NCBI GenBank assembly: GCA_003833075.1 | Contig: RIAY01000008.1 | Coordinates: 62,001 to 126,000 of the forward strand | Source: Muribaculaceae bacterium Isolate-036 (Harlan) | GTDB lineage: Bacteria > Bacteroidota > Bacteroidia > Bacteroidales > Muribaculaceae | Direction: 5' to 3' | Length of the DNA stretch: 64,000 nucleotides | Shown here: positions 19,363 to 28,099 of the stretch, piece after piece | Position numbering within the stretch: position 1 is the first letter of the stretch | Layout of the letters: each line of letters begins with the position of its first letter | Program-made: the position numbers and the translations under genes | Notes under the pieces: generated by a model | The model's database searches: none | What the model saw: only the letters and a program-made list of their open reading frames with translations | Told to the model about the DNA's origin: nothing

Positions 19363-19969
19363 GTGCTATTCCGTTTTCATCGAAATGAATGTGTGTCGTG
19401 GCATGATGATGGTGCTCGCCGAGTCCGTGGCTGTCATGTCCCGCGCCGCCGAACAGACGGCGTATCTCATGAGGTGCAAGATATGGGATAATCTCGACTC
19501 CTTTCTGAAAATCATATGATATGCCTTCAAGATTATGTGTCTCCATCACGCTCAACATAACCTTCTTATCTACAGTAAGCGGAACATATACTTTTGTGCC
19601 TTTTACAACGGCAGGCCAATGCTGGTTGCCGATGGCGTGACCAAGCTCGACCGAACGCCGGATTATGGTTTCGTGATCCTTGTCCGCAAGCGCGCCAAGG
19701 TCTATCACAAGAACAGGACTCAGTTCAATCTTCAGAACAACAGCTTTTTTTGTATCCGGATTAAAATCGATTACATCGCCATCTGCCACCTGCGTGTGAC
19801 GCTTAAGAGCAATCGGATATTCCTCGCCACTTGTTCCCTTCCCGAGAAAACGGCTTTTCTGTGCCGTCCATTGGTCAAGGAATATGTAGTCTGTTTCCAT
19901 ATTCTTCAGTTTCTCTTTCCATTGCTGATCCCGGTTTATGTTACCGAGCACTTCTGTGTATACTTTCAT
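19346..19969 (-). CDS. ureE: Urease nickel chaperone UreE with His-rich tail
   Basis: 207 residues. The N-terminal peptide-binding domain (about 25-95) and the metal-binding domain (ending near 170) are followed by a tail with eleven histidines in the last 32 residues, including a run of four. The tail should bind several Ni(II) ions, as in enterobacterial UreE. The protein is longer than typical UreE at the N-terminus by about 20 residues; an internal Met25 could be the true start. It opens the accessory half of the operon, 225 bases after ureC. Confidence 0.93.
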   Translation of the reverse strand: MKVYTEVLGNINRDQQWKEKLKNMETDYIFLDQWTAQKSRFLGKGTSGEEYPIALKRHTQVADGDVIDFNPDTKKAVVLKIELSPVLVIDLGALADKDHETIIRRSVELGHAIGNQHWPAVVKGTKVYVPLTVDKKVMLSVMETHNLEGISYDFQKGVEIIPYLAPHEIRRLFGGAGHDSHGLGEHHHHATTHIHFDENGIAHEHSH

Positions 19970-20108
19970 AATACGTAACCTTTCAATATAGTTTAAGGTG
20001 TTTGCGGGAAACGATTGTCTCCCTATATCTTTATAACAAACAAGAGACTCGTTTGCTCACGGATTACAACCGGAAGTTACTTATGCATCAGAAATCATAG
20101 TAAAAACA

Positions 20109-20145
20109 ACGGCGGGCTGCCTTGATAATCATGGCAGTCCGCCGT
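20109..20145 (-). terminator. Terminator/attenuator between ureC and ureE
   Basis: A 13-base stem (20109-20121 with 20133-20145, one mismatch) with an 11-base loop. On the - strand it is followed by TTGTTTTTAC. It lies in the 225-base ureC-ureE gap and would uncouple enzyme genes from accessory genes. Confidence 0.7.
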
Positions 20146-20194
20146 CAACTGAGCAGATTTTATTTTTTAACAAGCTCTTATAAAGTCCGATAGA

Positions 20195-21913
20195 TCAGCT
20201 GAACCAGTAAAGCTGTGCGAGAGGAAGCTCTTTTGCCGGCGATACCGTAGCCGGATAACCGTCAACGGTAACTTCAAAAGTCTCCGGATTAACTTCGATA
20301 TTCGGAGTAGCGGTGTTTCTGAGCATGGACTCCTTGGTGAGCTGACGAACTCCTGTAACAGGATACACTATACTCTTCAGACCATATTTGTCTTTGATTC
20401 CCGCGTCTACAGAAGCCTGACTGACAAACGAAATTCTTGAATTGAACAACGCCTCGCCAAACGCACCGTACATCGGACGCATTATCTTAGGCTGCGGAGT
20501 TACAAGCGATGCGTTTGTATCTCCCATATTCGCCCAGCTTATAAGTCCGCCCTTGATTACAAGCTGCGGTTTCGTACCGAAGAATGCTGGTTCCCACAAC
20601 ACAAGATCCGCCATCTTTCCTTTCTCTATCGAGCCGAGGACATCCGATATACCGTAGCATATTGCCGGATTAATCGTTATCTTGGCAAGATAGCGCAACA
20701 CCCTGAAATTATCGTTTGAATCGGAATCCTCCGGCAATTTACCTCGGACCTGCTTCATATAGGATGCCATCTGGAAGGTTCTCATGAATGATTCTCCCAC
20801 ACGGCCCATTGCCTGAGAGTCGGATGATACCATTGAAAGAATGCCGAGATCATGGAACACATTCTCCGCCGCCTGTGTCTCGGGACGAACGCGGCTTTCG
20901 GCAAACGCCACATCAGACGGTATATTTGGATTAAGATTATGACAGACCATGATCATGTCGAAAAGTTCTGCCTGAGAGTTTATTCCGAAAGGTAACGTAG
21001 GATTGGTAGAAGACGGAAGCACATTCATCAGTGACGCCACTTTCAGAAGGTCAGGAGCGTGACCGCCGCCGGCGCCTTCGGTATGATAGGTGTGGATTGT
21101 TCGTCCGTCAATAGCCGCGATTGTGTCTTCCACATAACCGGATTCATTCAAGGTGTCGGTGTGGATCGCCACCTGAACATCGTAATTGTCGGCAACCGAC
21201 ATACATGTGCGTATCGCAGCCGGTGTTGCGCCCCAGTCTTCATGAATCTTGAAACCGCAAGCACCTGCCTCAACCTGATCGTCAAGATTCTCTCTGCAAG
21301 AACAGCTTCCTTTTCCAAGCAGACCTATATTAATGGGGAGTCCGTCGAATGCCTGTAACATTCTTTCGAGGCTCCAGGCTCCGGCTGTGATTGTGGTGCC
21401 GTTAGTGCCGTCTGTAGGACCGACGCCGCCCCCTACAAGAGTAGTGATACCGTTGGAAAGGGCATCGTATGCCTGCTGCGGCGCACACATGTGCACGTGC
21501 CCGTCGATGCCTGCCGCTGTCAGTATCATGTGTTCTCCTGAGATTGCATCAGTCGAAGGACCTGTGACGAGATCCGGAGACACACCTTTCATCACATTAG
21601 GATTGCCGGATTTTCCGATTCCTGCGATTTTGCCGTCGCGGATTCCGACATCAGCCTTGACCACGCCAAGAACCGGATCCAGAATTGTGACATTCGTGAT
21701 TACGAGATCCAGACTGCCTGCCTTGGGTGTGCATTCATTGGCAAGTCCCATGCCATCGCGCAAAGTCTTTCCTCCGCCATATACCGACTCATCGCCATAA
21801 ACCCTGAGGTCTTTTTCAATCTCTACATACAGATCCGTATTGCCGAGTCTGATTTTATCGCCCACGGTAGGACCGAAGAGCATATTGTTTTCTTGTCTTG
21901 ATATAGTAGCCAT
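20195..21913 (-). CDS. ureC: Urease subunit alpha (catalytic)
   Basis: 572 residues, full length. It hydrolyses urea to ammonia and carbamate at a dinickel centre. Using the Klebsiella positions plus five, every ligand is present: His139 and His141 (GHVHMC), the carbamylated Lys222 (FKIHEDWG), His251 (AIHTDT), His277 ([10 protein letters not shown]) and Asp365 (SSDSQAMGR). The flap has Cys324-His325 followed by Asn326, where many ureases have a second His. Spacing to ureB is 6 bases. The enzyme should be active once nickel-loaded. Confidence 0.98.
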   Translation of the reverse strand: MATISRQENNMLFGPTVGDKIRLGNTDLYVEIEKDLRVYGDESVYGGGKTLRDGMGLANECTPKAGSLDLVITNVTILDPVLGVVKADVGIRDGKIAGIGKSGNPNVMKGVSPDLVTGPSTDAISGEHMILTAAGIDGHVHMCAPQQAYDALSNGITTLVGGGVGPTDGTNGTTITAGAWSLERMLQAFDGLPINIGLLGKGSCSCRENLDDQVEAGACGFKIHEDWGATPAAIRTCMSVADNYDVQVAIHTDTLNESGYVEDTIAAIDGRTIHTYHTEGAGGGHAPDLLKVASLMNVLPSSTNPTLPFGINSQAELFDMIMVCHNLNPNIPSDVAFAESRVRPETQAAENVFHDLGILSMVSSDSQAMGRVGESFMRTFQMASYMKQVRGKLPEDSDSNDNFRVLRYLAKITINPAICYGISDVLGSIEKGKMADLVLWEPAFFGTKPQLVIKGGLISWANMGDTNASLVTPQPKIMRPMYGAFGEALFNSRISFVSQASVDAGIKDKYGLKSIVYPVTGVRQLTKESMLRNTATPNIEVNPETFEVTVDGYPATVSPAKELPLAQLYWFS

Positions 21914-21919
21914 GACGGA

Positions 21920-22468
21920 TTATTTTTTAGTTGGGTTTTCTGTATATTCAGCTTCTGCCTCCTCTTCGGAAACAGTCTTGTAGCCATATTCGCCAAGACG
22001 GCGTATCGCTTCCGTGCGTTTAGGATAGAAGGTCGGGGTGTCTTCCAGACCTGTATATCCATTGACAAGATCGTCAAATCCGATAACCCTGCGTTTACCG
22101 GCATATTCCACAACCTCCACTTCTTTCTCCTCTCCGGGTTCGAAACGTATTGCCGTAGTCGCCGGTATATTCAAGTGGCAACCGAAAGCTTTCGGACGGT
22201 CAAACTCGAGATAACGGTTTGTCTCGAAGAAATGGAAATGGGAACCGACCTGTATCGGACGGTCTCCCGTGTTACGCACCACAAGCTTAACAGTGCGCCT
22301 GTCGGCGTTGTATTCTATCGGGGTGTCGGCAAGTATAACACCGCCGACAGGCACATAATCCTTCGGTGTGAAACCGGGGGTATTGGGATAAGCGATATCC
22401 GGTTTTCCGGAAAAAATACCGTCAGGTTGCGAATATGTCTCCTGAGGTGTGTTTTTATTCTGATCCAT
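21920..22468 (-). CDS. ureB: Urease subunit beta, with extended ends
   Basis: 182 residues, against about 100-120 in most three-subunit ureases. The core (about 40-145) is clear: [33 protein letters not shown] and [10 protein letters not shown]. The extra N-terminal 35 residues are polar and the extra C-terminal 35 are acidic ([10 protein letters not shown]). The extensions do not hide a fused gamma subunit, because ureA is separate. It is 12 bases after ureA. Confidence 0.96.
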   Translation of the reverse strand: MDQNKNTPQETYSQPDGIFSGKPDIAYPNTPGFTPKDYVPVGGVILADTPIEYNADRRTVKLVVRNTGDRPIQVGSHFHFFETNRYLEFDRPKAFGCHLNIPATTAIRFEPGEEKEVEVVEYAGKRRVIGFDDLVNGYTGLEDTPTFYPKRTEAIRRLGEYGYKTVSEEEAEAEYTENPTKK

Positions 22469-22480
22469 AGTATTATATTT

Positions 22481-22783
22481 TTATTTTATAGGATGATGGA
22501 TGGAAACAAGCCGCGAACCATCGGTAAACACGGCTTCTACCTGCAGGAGGTCGATCATATCCGCGACTCCCGGCATAACCTGTTCTTTTGTAAGCACCTG
22601 AGAGGCTTCGTGCATTACTTCCTCAACCGTTTTTCCCTCTCTTGCTCCTTCAAGAGCCGCACTGGTGATATAGGCGACTGCCTCGGGATAATTCAGCTTT
22701 AGCCCTTTCTGAAGACGCCGCTCGGCTATAAGTCCTACCATCAGAAGGGTAAGTTTGTCTTGCTCTTTGGGTGTGAAATGCAT
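22481..22783 (-). CDS. ureA: Urease subunit gamma
   Basis: 100 residues, the usual length. Family marks are [10 protein letters not shown] at the start, [20 protein letters not shown] in the middle and [16 protein letters not shown] near the end. It is the first gene of the urease operon, with a promoter at 22808-22839. Confidence 0.97.
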   Translation of the reverse strand: MHFTPKEQDKLTLLMVGLIAERRLQKGLKLNYPEAVAYITSAALEGAREGKTVEEVMHEASQVLTKEQVMPGVADMIDLLQVEAVFTDGSRLVSIHHPIK

Positions 22784-22807
22784 AGTAATCTAATTTTGAA
22801 TAAGGTT

Positions 22808-22839
22808 CTAAAATAATATGGATAACGGGGTGGCACAAA
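22808..22839 (-). promoter_or_regulatory. Promoter of the urease operon
   Basis: On the - strand, TTTG (22839-22836), 20 bases, then TATTTTAG (22815-22808). This matches -33 TTTG / -7 TAnnTTTG with one mismatch. The predicted transcript start is about 18 bases before the ureA ATG. No nickel-responsive operator was recognised. Confidence 0.5.
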
Positions 22840-23108
22840 CCGCACCTTCTCCAGTTTCTTATTAAAAAACAATATCCGCAAGGTTAATGTTTATACACAC
22901 GTTACTCAAGACCCTATTTATAATCGTTACGGATTAGACAGACGCCTCTTTTCAGAAAGAGCCACACGACGATATATATATATGCAAGAATCACAAGCGT
23001 TATTAAAACCGGACATCTACCACTCACGTCACGCCGACCTCAGCTGATATCCCCGGAGGATGCCCGAATGCAATGTAAAAAGGCTACAATTGCCATCATA
23101 AGATGAAC
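22840..23108. other. Intergenic stretch without recognised features
   Basis: About 270 bases between the ureA promoter and a small ORF. There is a short TA-repeat (ATATATATAT near 22973) and no convincing ORF, riboswitch or tRNA. Confidence 0.5.
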
Positions 23109-23333
23109 TTACCTGCCTACTTTTTGCCTATGTCTCCGCGCTCCGGAAATAAATTCATGAAAGACACTGCGTTTTGATATGACCTCTTCCTTGCTGTCGA
23201 CTTCTTCTTTCAATTTTGCGATATCTGTGCCATCAGTATCAAACTGTCCTGATGAAAAGTGCCCTATGCCAAGGAGCAACATCACCATCGCGAACATAAG
23301 AATTACAACCAGTATTATCTTTAATATTGCCAT
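23109..23333 (-). CDS. Small single-pass membrane protein
   Basis: 74 residues. One N-terminal membrane helix (about 3-25, rich in Ile, Leu, Val and Met) is followed by a charged tail ending in a basic stretch (RRHRQKVGR). Tiny proteins of this plan are common near Bacteroidales housekeeping genes, but I do not recognise a named family. The start ATG lies 7 bases below a 15 bp hairpin (23340-23379). It could be cotranscribed with hemW. Confidence 0.5.
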   Translation of the reverse strand: MAILKIILVVILMFAMVMLLLGIGHFSSGQFDTDGTDIAKLKEEVDSKEEVISKRSVFHEFISGARRHRQKVGR

Positions 23334-23339
23334 TGATAT

Positions 23340-23379
23340 TCAACTTATACAGATACTTCTTTGCATCTGTATAAGTTGA
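23340..23379 (-). promoter_or_regulatory. 15 bp perfect hairpin upstream of the small membrane protein
   Basis: Bases 23340-23354 and 23365-23379 are perfect reverse complements with a 10-base loop. It lies between the hemW stop and the small ORF start. No U-tract follows on the - strand, so it may be an mRNA processing or translation-control hairpin rather than a terminator. Confidence 0.5.
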
Positions 23380-23432
23380 TAACAATAGATGACTCGTTTT
23401 TGCTCACTGCAACATCGACATTTCTATTGGCT

Positions 23433-24611
23433 TCAGAACAGATCCACGATTATATCGTCAGAGAGCATTACACCTTTATCCGTAAGGCTCAGCCGGTTGT
23501 AATCAAGTTTCAGATAACCTTTTCCAAGCATGGATGCCGCCTTGTCAAGCAACTCCACACGCGCTTCTTTCCCAAAATCATTCTCAAAACGAACGATATC
23601 GATTCCCTTTGCTGTGCGCAAACCTGTCATGATCCGTTCTTCTGTGATTTCCTTGTCCGACAGCATTTCCTCCTCATGACATTTCTCACCATTCTCTACG
23701 GCAAGCATGTATGCGCGAATGTCACTTATATTCCATCTGCGGCACCTTCGTCCGTCGAAACTGTGCGCCGACGGACCGACACCTACATACGGCACACCCT
23801 CCCAATACGCGGAATTGTGCCTTGATTCAAAACCGGGCAAAGCATAGTTTGATATCTCATATCTCATATATCCGGCTTTGCGCAGATGTTCGTTGACCAT
23901 TTCAAACATGGCAACACTGAGATTCTCGTCAGTCTCCTTTATACGTCCCAGGTCTCGAAGTCTGGTAAGCGCGGTGCGTTCCTCATACATGAGAGAATAG
24001 GCGGATATATGCTCCGGATGCAATTCCGTAAATACGTCAAGCGTTGATGAAAGAGATTCAAGCGTCTGACCCGGCAGCCCGAACATAAGGTCAAGACTGA
24101 GATTCCCGAAACGTTGCCTGAGAATACCATATGCTTCCATCACTTTCTTAGCGTCATGCCTCCGCCCTATTGACCTCAGTTCCTTGTCATTCATGCTCTG
24201 AACGCCCATGCTGACACGGTTTATGCCTGCGTCAAGCCAGACATCGGCATTGCCGGCAGTCACATCGTCCGGATTCACTTCAAGTGTCACCTCAGTCAAA
24301 CGGACATCACCACTGCCTGCAGACATAATTATACGCCTTGCCTCAGAAACCAGAAACCGCAACAATCCGACCGGCATCAGCGACGGGGTTCCACCTCCTA
24401 TATATAAAGAGACTTCGCGCATTGCAGAAAGCCCGCATGAACGGAGTTCCAGTTCTGCGACAAGAGTCTTGACATAACGCTCCCAATCAAAACCGGAATG
24501 GCAGACCTCACTGTAAAAATCACAATAAATACATTTGCTGCGGCAGACCGCCACATGTATATATACCCCTCCCCTGTTTACACAATCACACATGACACAA
24601 CCAATTGACAC
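23433..24611 (-). CDS. hemW: HemW-type radical SAM protein (heme chaperone family)
   Basis: 392 residues from the longest start; Met7 at 24593 is an alternative. The radical-SAM cluster motif is Cys23-x3-Cys27-x2-Cys30 (CRSKCIYC), followed by YIGGGTPSLM, EVNPDD and GVQSMNDKELRSIGR. The C-terminal HemN-type domain is present. HemW relatives bind heme and an iron-sulfur cluster and are not true coproporphyrinogen oxidases. On the - strand a TAACTTTG box lies at 24665-24672. The gene is divergent from the EF-G paralogue. Confidence 0.9.
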   Translation of the reverse strand: MSIGCVMCDCVNRGGVYIHVAVCRSKCIYCDFYSEVCHSGFDWERYVKTLVAELELRSCGLSAMREVSLYIGGGTPSLMPVGLLRFLVSEARRIIMSAGSGDVRLTEVTLEVNPDDVTAGNADVWLDAGINRVSMGVQSMNDKELRSIGRRHDAKKVMEAYGILRQRFGNLSLDLMFGLPGQTLESLSSTLDVFTELHPEHISAYSLMYEERTALTRLRDLGRIKETDENLSVAMFEMVNEHLRKAGYMRYEISNYALPGFESRHNSAYWEGVPYVGVGPSAHSFDGRRCRRWNISDIRAYMLAVENGEKCHEEEMLSDKEITEERIMTGLRTAKGIDIVRFENDFGKEARVELLDKAASMLGKGYLKLDYNRLSLTDKGVMLSDDIIVDLF

Positions 24612-24823
24612 ACTCTGAGAAACTATTTTATTTCAGAAGCTCTCCAGGCTTCTGAAATCACCCGCAAAGTTAATAATGTTTTATGGAAATATGTTACACA
24701 ACATTCTAATTTCTTCTACATTTTCCACATTTTTTATTAAATTGCGCTCGCTTTTGCAACACAAGGCAATCCTCTACCCTCATAAACGAATGAAATTCTT
24801 GTAACAATTAAAATCTTGTACCA

Positions 24824-26980
24824 ATGAAGATTTATAAAACCAACGAAATCAAAAACATCGCCCTTCTCGGATCAAAGGGCGCCGGTAAAACCACACTCGC
24901 TGAATCCATGATCTTCGAGTGTGGAGTTATAAAACGTCGCGGCACAATTGAAGCGAAAAACACAGTGTCCGATTATTTCCCCGTTGAGAAAGAATATGGA
25001 TATTCCGTATTCTCAACTGTATTCAATGCTGAATTCAACGGTAAGAAACTTAATATCATCGATTGCCCCGGTGCCGATGATTTCGTAGGTAACGCATACA
25101 CGGCTCTTGGAGTCTGCGACATGGGTCTTATCCTTGTAGATGCGCAGTATGGCGTTGAAGTTGGAACGGAAAACATTTTCCGCACCACGGCAAAACTCAA
25201 GAAGCCGGTTATTTTCGGTCTTAACCAGATGGATGGTGAAAAAGCCGATTTCGAAAACGTCATGGAGCAGATGCGCGAACACTTCGGTCCTCGTGTGGTT
25301 CAGATACAATATCCCCTGGAATCCGGACCGAATTTCCATTCGATGATCGATGTGCTTCTGATGAAGAAATACGAATGGGGACCAGAAGGAGGCACTCCTG
25401 TAATCTCCGAGATTCCTGAAGACCAGCTTGAAAAAGCCCGCGAACTTAATCAGAAACTCGTTGAGGCGGCTGCTGAAAACGATGAGACCCTGATGGAAAA
25501 ATTCTTCGAACAGGGCAGCCTTACTGAAGATGAGATGCGCGAAGGAATCCGCAAAGGACTCATCGACCGCTCCATATACCCCGTAGTCGTTCTCAGTGCA
25601 GCCAAAGATATGGGCGTCCGCCGTCTAATGGAATTCCTTGGAAACGTATGCCCATTTGTCAGCGACATGCCTGCGCCTGAGACTGTTGCCGGAGAAGAAG
25701 TAAAACCCGATGCGGAGGGTCCGCTGTCCGTGTTCTTCTTCAAGACTTCCGTAGAGCCGCACATCGGCGAAGTATCATATTTCAAGGTTATGAGCGGAAC
25801 TCTCAAGGCAGGAGAAGACCTTGAGAACGTCTCTCGTGGCGGCAAAGAGCGTCTCGCTCAGATTTTTACCGTTTGCGGTCAGCTCCGTAACCCGATAGAG
25901 ACCCTTGAAGCAGGTGATATCGGTGCCGCAGTCAAACTGAAAGACGTTCGCACAGGAAACACGCTTGATGCGAAGGGTTGTGACTATCAGTTTAATTTCA
26001 TTAAATATCCCCAGCCTAAATACACACGTGCTATACGTCCTGTCACCGAAAGCGATGCCGAGAAGCTCGCCGGAATACTGACACGCATGCATGAAGAAGA
26101 TCCCACATGGATTGTGGAGCAGAGCAAAGAATTGAAACAGACTCTTGTAAAAGGACAGGGAGAATTCCATCTGCGCACTCTCAAATGGCGTATCGAAAAC
26201 AACGAGAAACTCCCCATCGAGTTTATCGACCAAAAGATACCCTATCGCGAGACTATCACAAAAGCTGCCCGTGCCGACTATCGTCATAAAAAACAGTCAG
26301 GAGGTTCCGGACAGTTCGGTGAAGTTCATCTCATAATCGAGCCTTATACTGAGGATATGCCAGAACCCGACACATATAAATTCGGAAATCAGGAGTTCAA
26401 ACTCAATGTCCGCGACAAACAGGAGATTCCATTGGAATGGGGCGGCAAGCTTGTTGTATACAACTGCATTGTCGGCGGAGCGATCGATGCCCGTTTCATT
26501 CCTGCCATTGTAAAGGGTCTGATGGACCGTATGGAACAGGGACCCCTCACCGGATCCTATGCGCGAGACGTGCGCGTAATGATATACGATGGCAAGATGC
26601 ACCCGGTAGACTCCAATGAAATCTCATTCCGTCTTGCTGGTCGGAACGCATTCTCTCAGGCGTTCAAAGCCGCCAATCCGAAGATTCTCGAACCGGTATA
26701 CGATGTCGAGGTTCTTACACCTGGCGACACAATGGGCGATGTGATGAGCGACCTTCAGGGACGCCGCGCTCTGATCATGGGAATGGCATCTGAAAATGGA
26801 ATTGAGAAACTGTCTGCGAAAGTTCCTCTTAAAGAGATGGCATCCTACTCAACATCTCTGAGTTCAATCACCGGAGGTCGCAGCTCATTCACCATGGAGT
26901 TCTCAAGCTATGAACTCGTTCCATCCGATGTCCAGGAGAAACTTCTCAAGGAATATGCGGAGACTCAGACCGAAGATTAA
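24824..26980 (+). CDS. EF-G paralogue with altered GTPase centre (EF-G2-like)
   Basis: 718 residues with all EF-G domains: G domain 1-285, domain II near 300-390, then III-V ending in the usual GRSSFTMEFSSYE stretch. The G domain is unusual. The P-loop is GSKGAGKTT (16-24) in place of AHIDAGKTT. Switch I has EYGYSV (57-62) in place of ERGITI, so its Thr is missing. Switch II is DCPGADDF (80-87), with Ala84 where canonical EF-G has the catalytic His. The base motif is NQMD (134-137). Bacteroides thetaiotaomicron EF-G2 is known to support translocation without GTP hydrolysis during starvation; this protein is probably its counterpart. It is monocistronic. Confidence 0.88.
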   Translation: MKIYKTNEIKNIALLGSKGAGKTTLAESMIFECGVIKRRGTIEAKNTVSDYFPVEKEYGYSVFSTVFNAEFNGKKLNIIDCPGADDFVGNAYTALGVCDMGLILVDAQYGVEVGTENIFRTTAKLKKPVIFGLNQMDGEKADFENVMEQMREHFGPRVVQIQYPLESGPNFHSMIDVLLMKKYEWGPEGGTPVISEIPEDQLEKARELNQKLVEAAAENDETLMEKFFEQGSLTEDEMREGIRKGLIDRSIYPVVVLSAAKDMGVRRLMEFLGNVCPFVSDMPAPETVAGEEVKPDAEGPLSVFFFKTSVEPHIGEVSYFKVMSGTLKAGEDLENVSRGGKERLAQIFTVCGQLRNPIETLEAGDIGAAVKLKDVRTGNTLDAKGCDYQFNFIKYPQPKYTRAIRPVTESDAEKLAGILTRMHEEDPTWIVEQSKELKQTLVKGQGEFHLRTLKWRIENNEKLPIEFIDQKIPYRETITKAARADYRHKKQSGGSGQFGEVHLIIEPYTEDMPEPDTYKFGNQEFKLNVRDKQEIPLEWGGKLVVYNCIVGGAIDARFIPAIVKGLMDRMEQGPLTGSYARDVRVMIYDGKMHPVDSNEISFRLAGRNAFSQAFKAANPKILEPVYDVEVLTPGDTMGDVMSDLQGRRALIMGMASENGIEKLSAKVPLKEMASYSTSLSSITGGRSSFTMEFSSYELVPSDVQEKLLKEYAETQTED

Positions 26981-27020
26981 AGAAAAGAATGACAATAATA
27001 ACCTATCAGACGATTTTCAA

Positions 27021-27055
27021 GACAGGGGACGCGACGAGATGTCGCGTCCCCTGTC
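27021..27055. terminator. 15 bp bidirectional terminator palindrome
   Basis: Bases 27021-27035 and 27041-27055 form a perfect GC-rich stem with a 5-base loop, between the convergent EF-G and AEC transporter genes. Confidence 0.75.
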
Positions 27056-27104
27056 AGCTTTCAGACCGGACGGAACAGATCCGGTTGTGATTTCGATAAA
27101 ATTG

Positions 27105-28082
27105 TCAGAAATGAGTCAGGCACATATCTGTGATCCATATCCACAATGGACAGAATCCCACAAACAGTATAACCGAGAGTGTCAGCGAAGAGGTACCCGT
27201 GGCTACATACGTGTCATATTCATCGGCTATGATGATTCCCGAGAATGCCGGTGGCAATGCCGCTGCTACAACGAGCATCTTGAGATTCAGAGGATCCATC
27301 TTGAAAACAAGACCCATTATCAGAATGACAGCCGGCATCAGAACCATCTTGAGTATTGAACCGAGCACTGCCTGCCAATTGATCTGAATCTTGATTGCCG
27401 ACAAAGTTATACCTGCGGAAAAAACAGCCATCGACGCATTCGCGCCCTTGATAAGGTCGAATGACGGACTCGCCCAGTCCGGCCATGGAATACCAACCAG
27501 AACCCAGACCACTGCAAGAATCGGTGCCCACGCCACTGGCTGCGCCAACGCATGAAGCACCGGCTTCCATGCACTCTGCTTCTTTGCAGAACCCGGATTC
27601 TCCTTTTCAAGCGATGCATTCATGAGAGACAACCCCACAGGGATTCCGACCGCATTCACAACGATGCCGACAATAGCGACCACAAGAGCCACCGACGGAT
27701 TCGTTCCGAAAATCGGCTCAAGCACGGCAAACCCGAGAAAACCGATTGTCGGAGAACCGCTGATCAATGCCGAGACTGCCGCATCTGCACCGGTGTTCTT
27801 CTTAAAACAATACTTGAATACCCAATAGACAATCATAAAGCACAGCATTATGCCTACAAGCGATATGAGAGTCAGCTTGATATCTCTGGCAAGCATTTCG
27901 CGACTTGCCTGAACAATAGATACGAACAGAGCGGCGGGAAGTGCATACACCAGCACAACTTTGTTGAATTTCTTTGCGTCTTCACCTGTGAAAGCGCCTC
28001 GTTTCCCGGATATGTAACCAGCCAGCATCACAACTATGATCGGCACGATTGCATACAGGATCACATGCATCATATTAGACAT
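27105..28082 (-). CDS. AEC-family permease, probable oxalate-pathway transporter
   Basis: 325 residues and about ten helices with the auxin-efflux-carrier layout (LAGYISGKRG, then LVYALPAALF, SGSPTIGFLGF and a final GTSSLTLS). AEC proteins move organic anions. It starts 17 bases after oxc in the same operon. In Escherichia coli an AEC protein (YfdV) sits in the frc-oxc operon, so the same arrangement here supports import of oxalate or exchange with formate. Transport itself is inference. Confidence 0.85.
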   Translation of the reverse strand: MSNMMHVILYAIVPIIVVMLAGYISGKRGAFTGEDAKKFNKVVLVYALPAALFVSIVQASREMLARDIKLTLISLVGIMLCFMIVYWVFKYCFKKNTGADAAVSALISGSPTIGFLGFAVLEPIFGTNPSVALVVAIVGIVVNAVGIPVGLSLMNASLEKENPGSAKKQSAWKPVLHALAQPVAWAPILAVVWVLVGIPWPDWASPSFDLIKGANASMAVFSAGITLSAIKIQINWQAVLGSILKMVLMPAVILIMGLVFKMDPLNLKMLVVAAALPPAFSGIIIADEYDTYVATGTSSLTLSVILFVGFCPLWIWITDMCLTHF

Positions 28083-28099
28083 ATTCTCGTTTTTTTACG

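Noticed and set aside
18880..19491. 203-codon ORF on the + strand
   Set aside because: It is antisense to ureF and ureE, with composition of an antisense shadow.
22970..22982. TA dinucleotide run as a microsatellite
   Set aside because: Too short (about ten bases) to support a repeat call.
22984..23100. Possible riboswitch upstream of the urease operon
   Set aside because: No conserved core of a known nickel, cobalamin or SAM class could be matched, and it lies downstream of the operon start on the - strand side of the small ORF.
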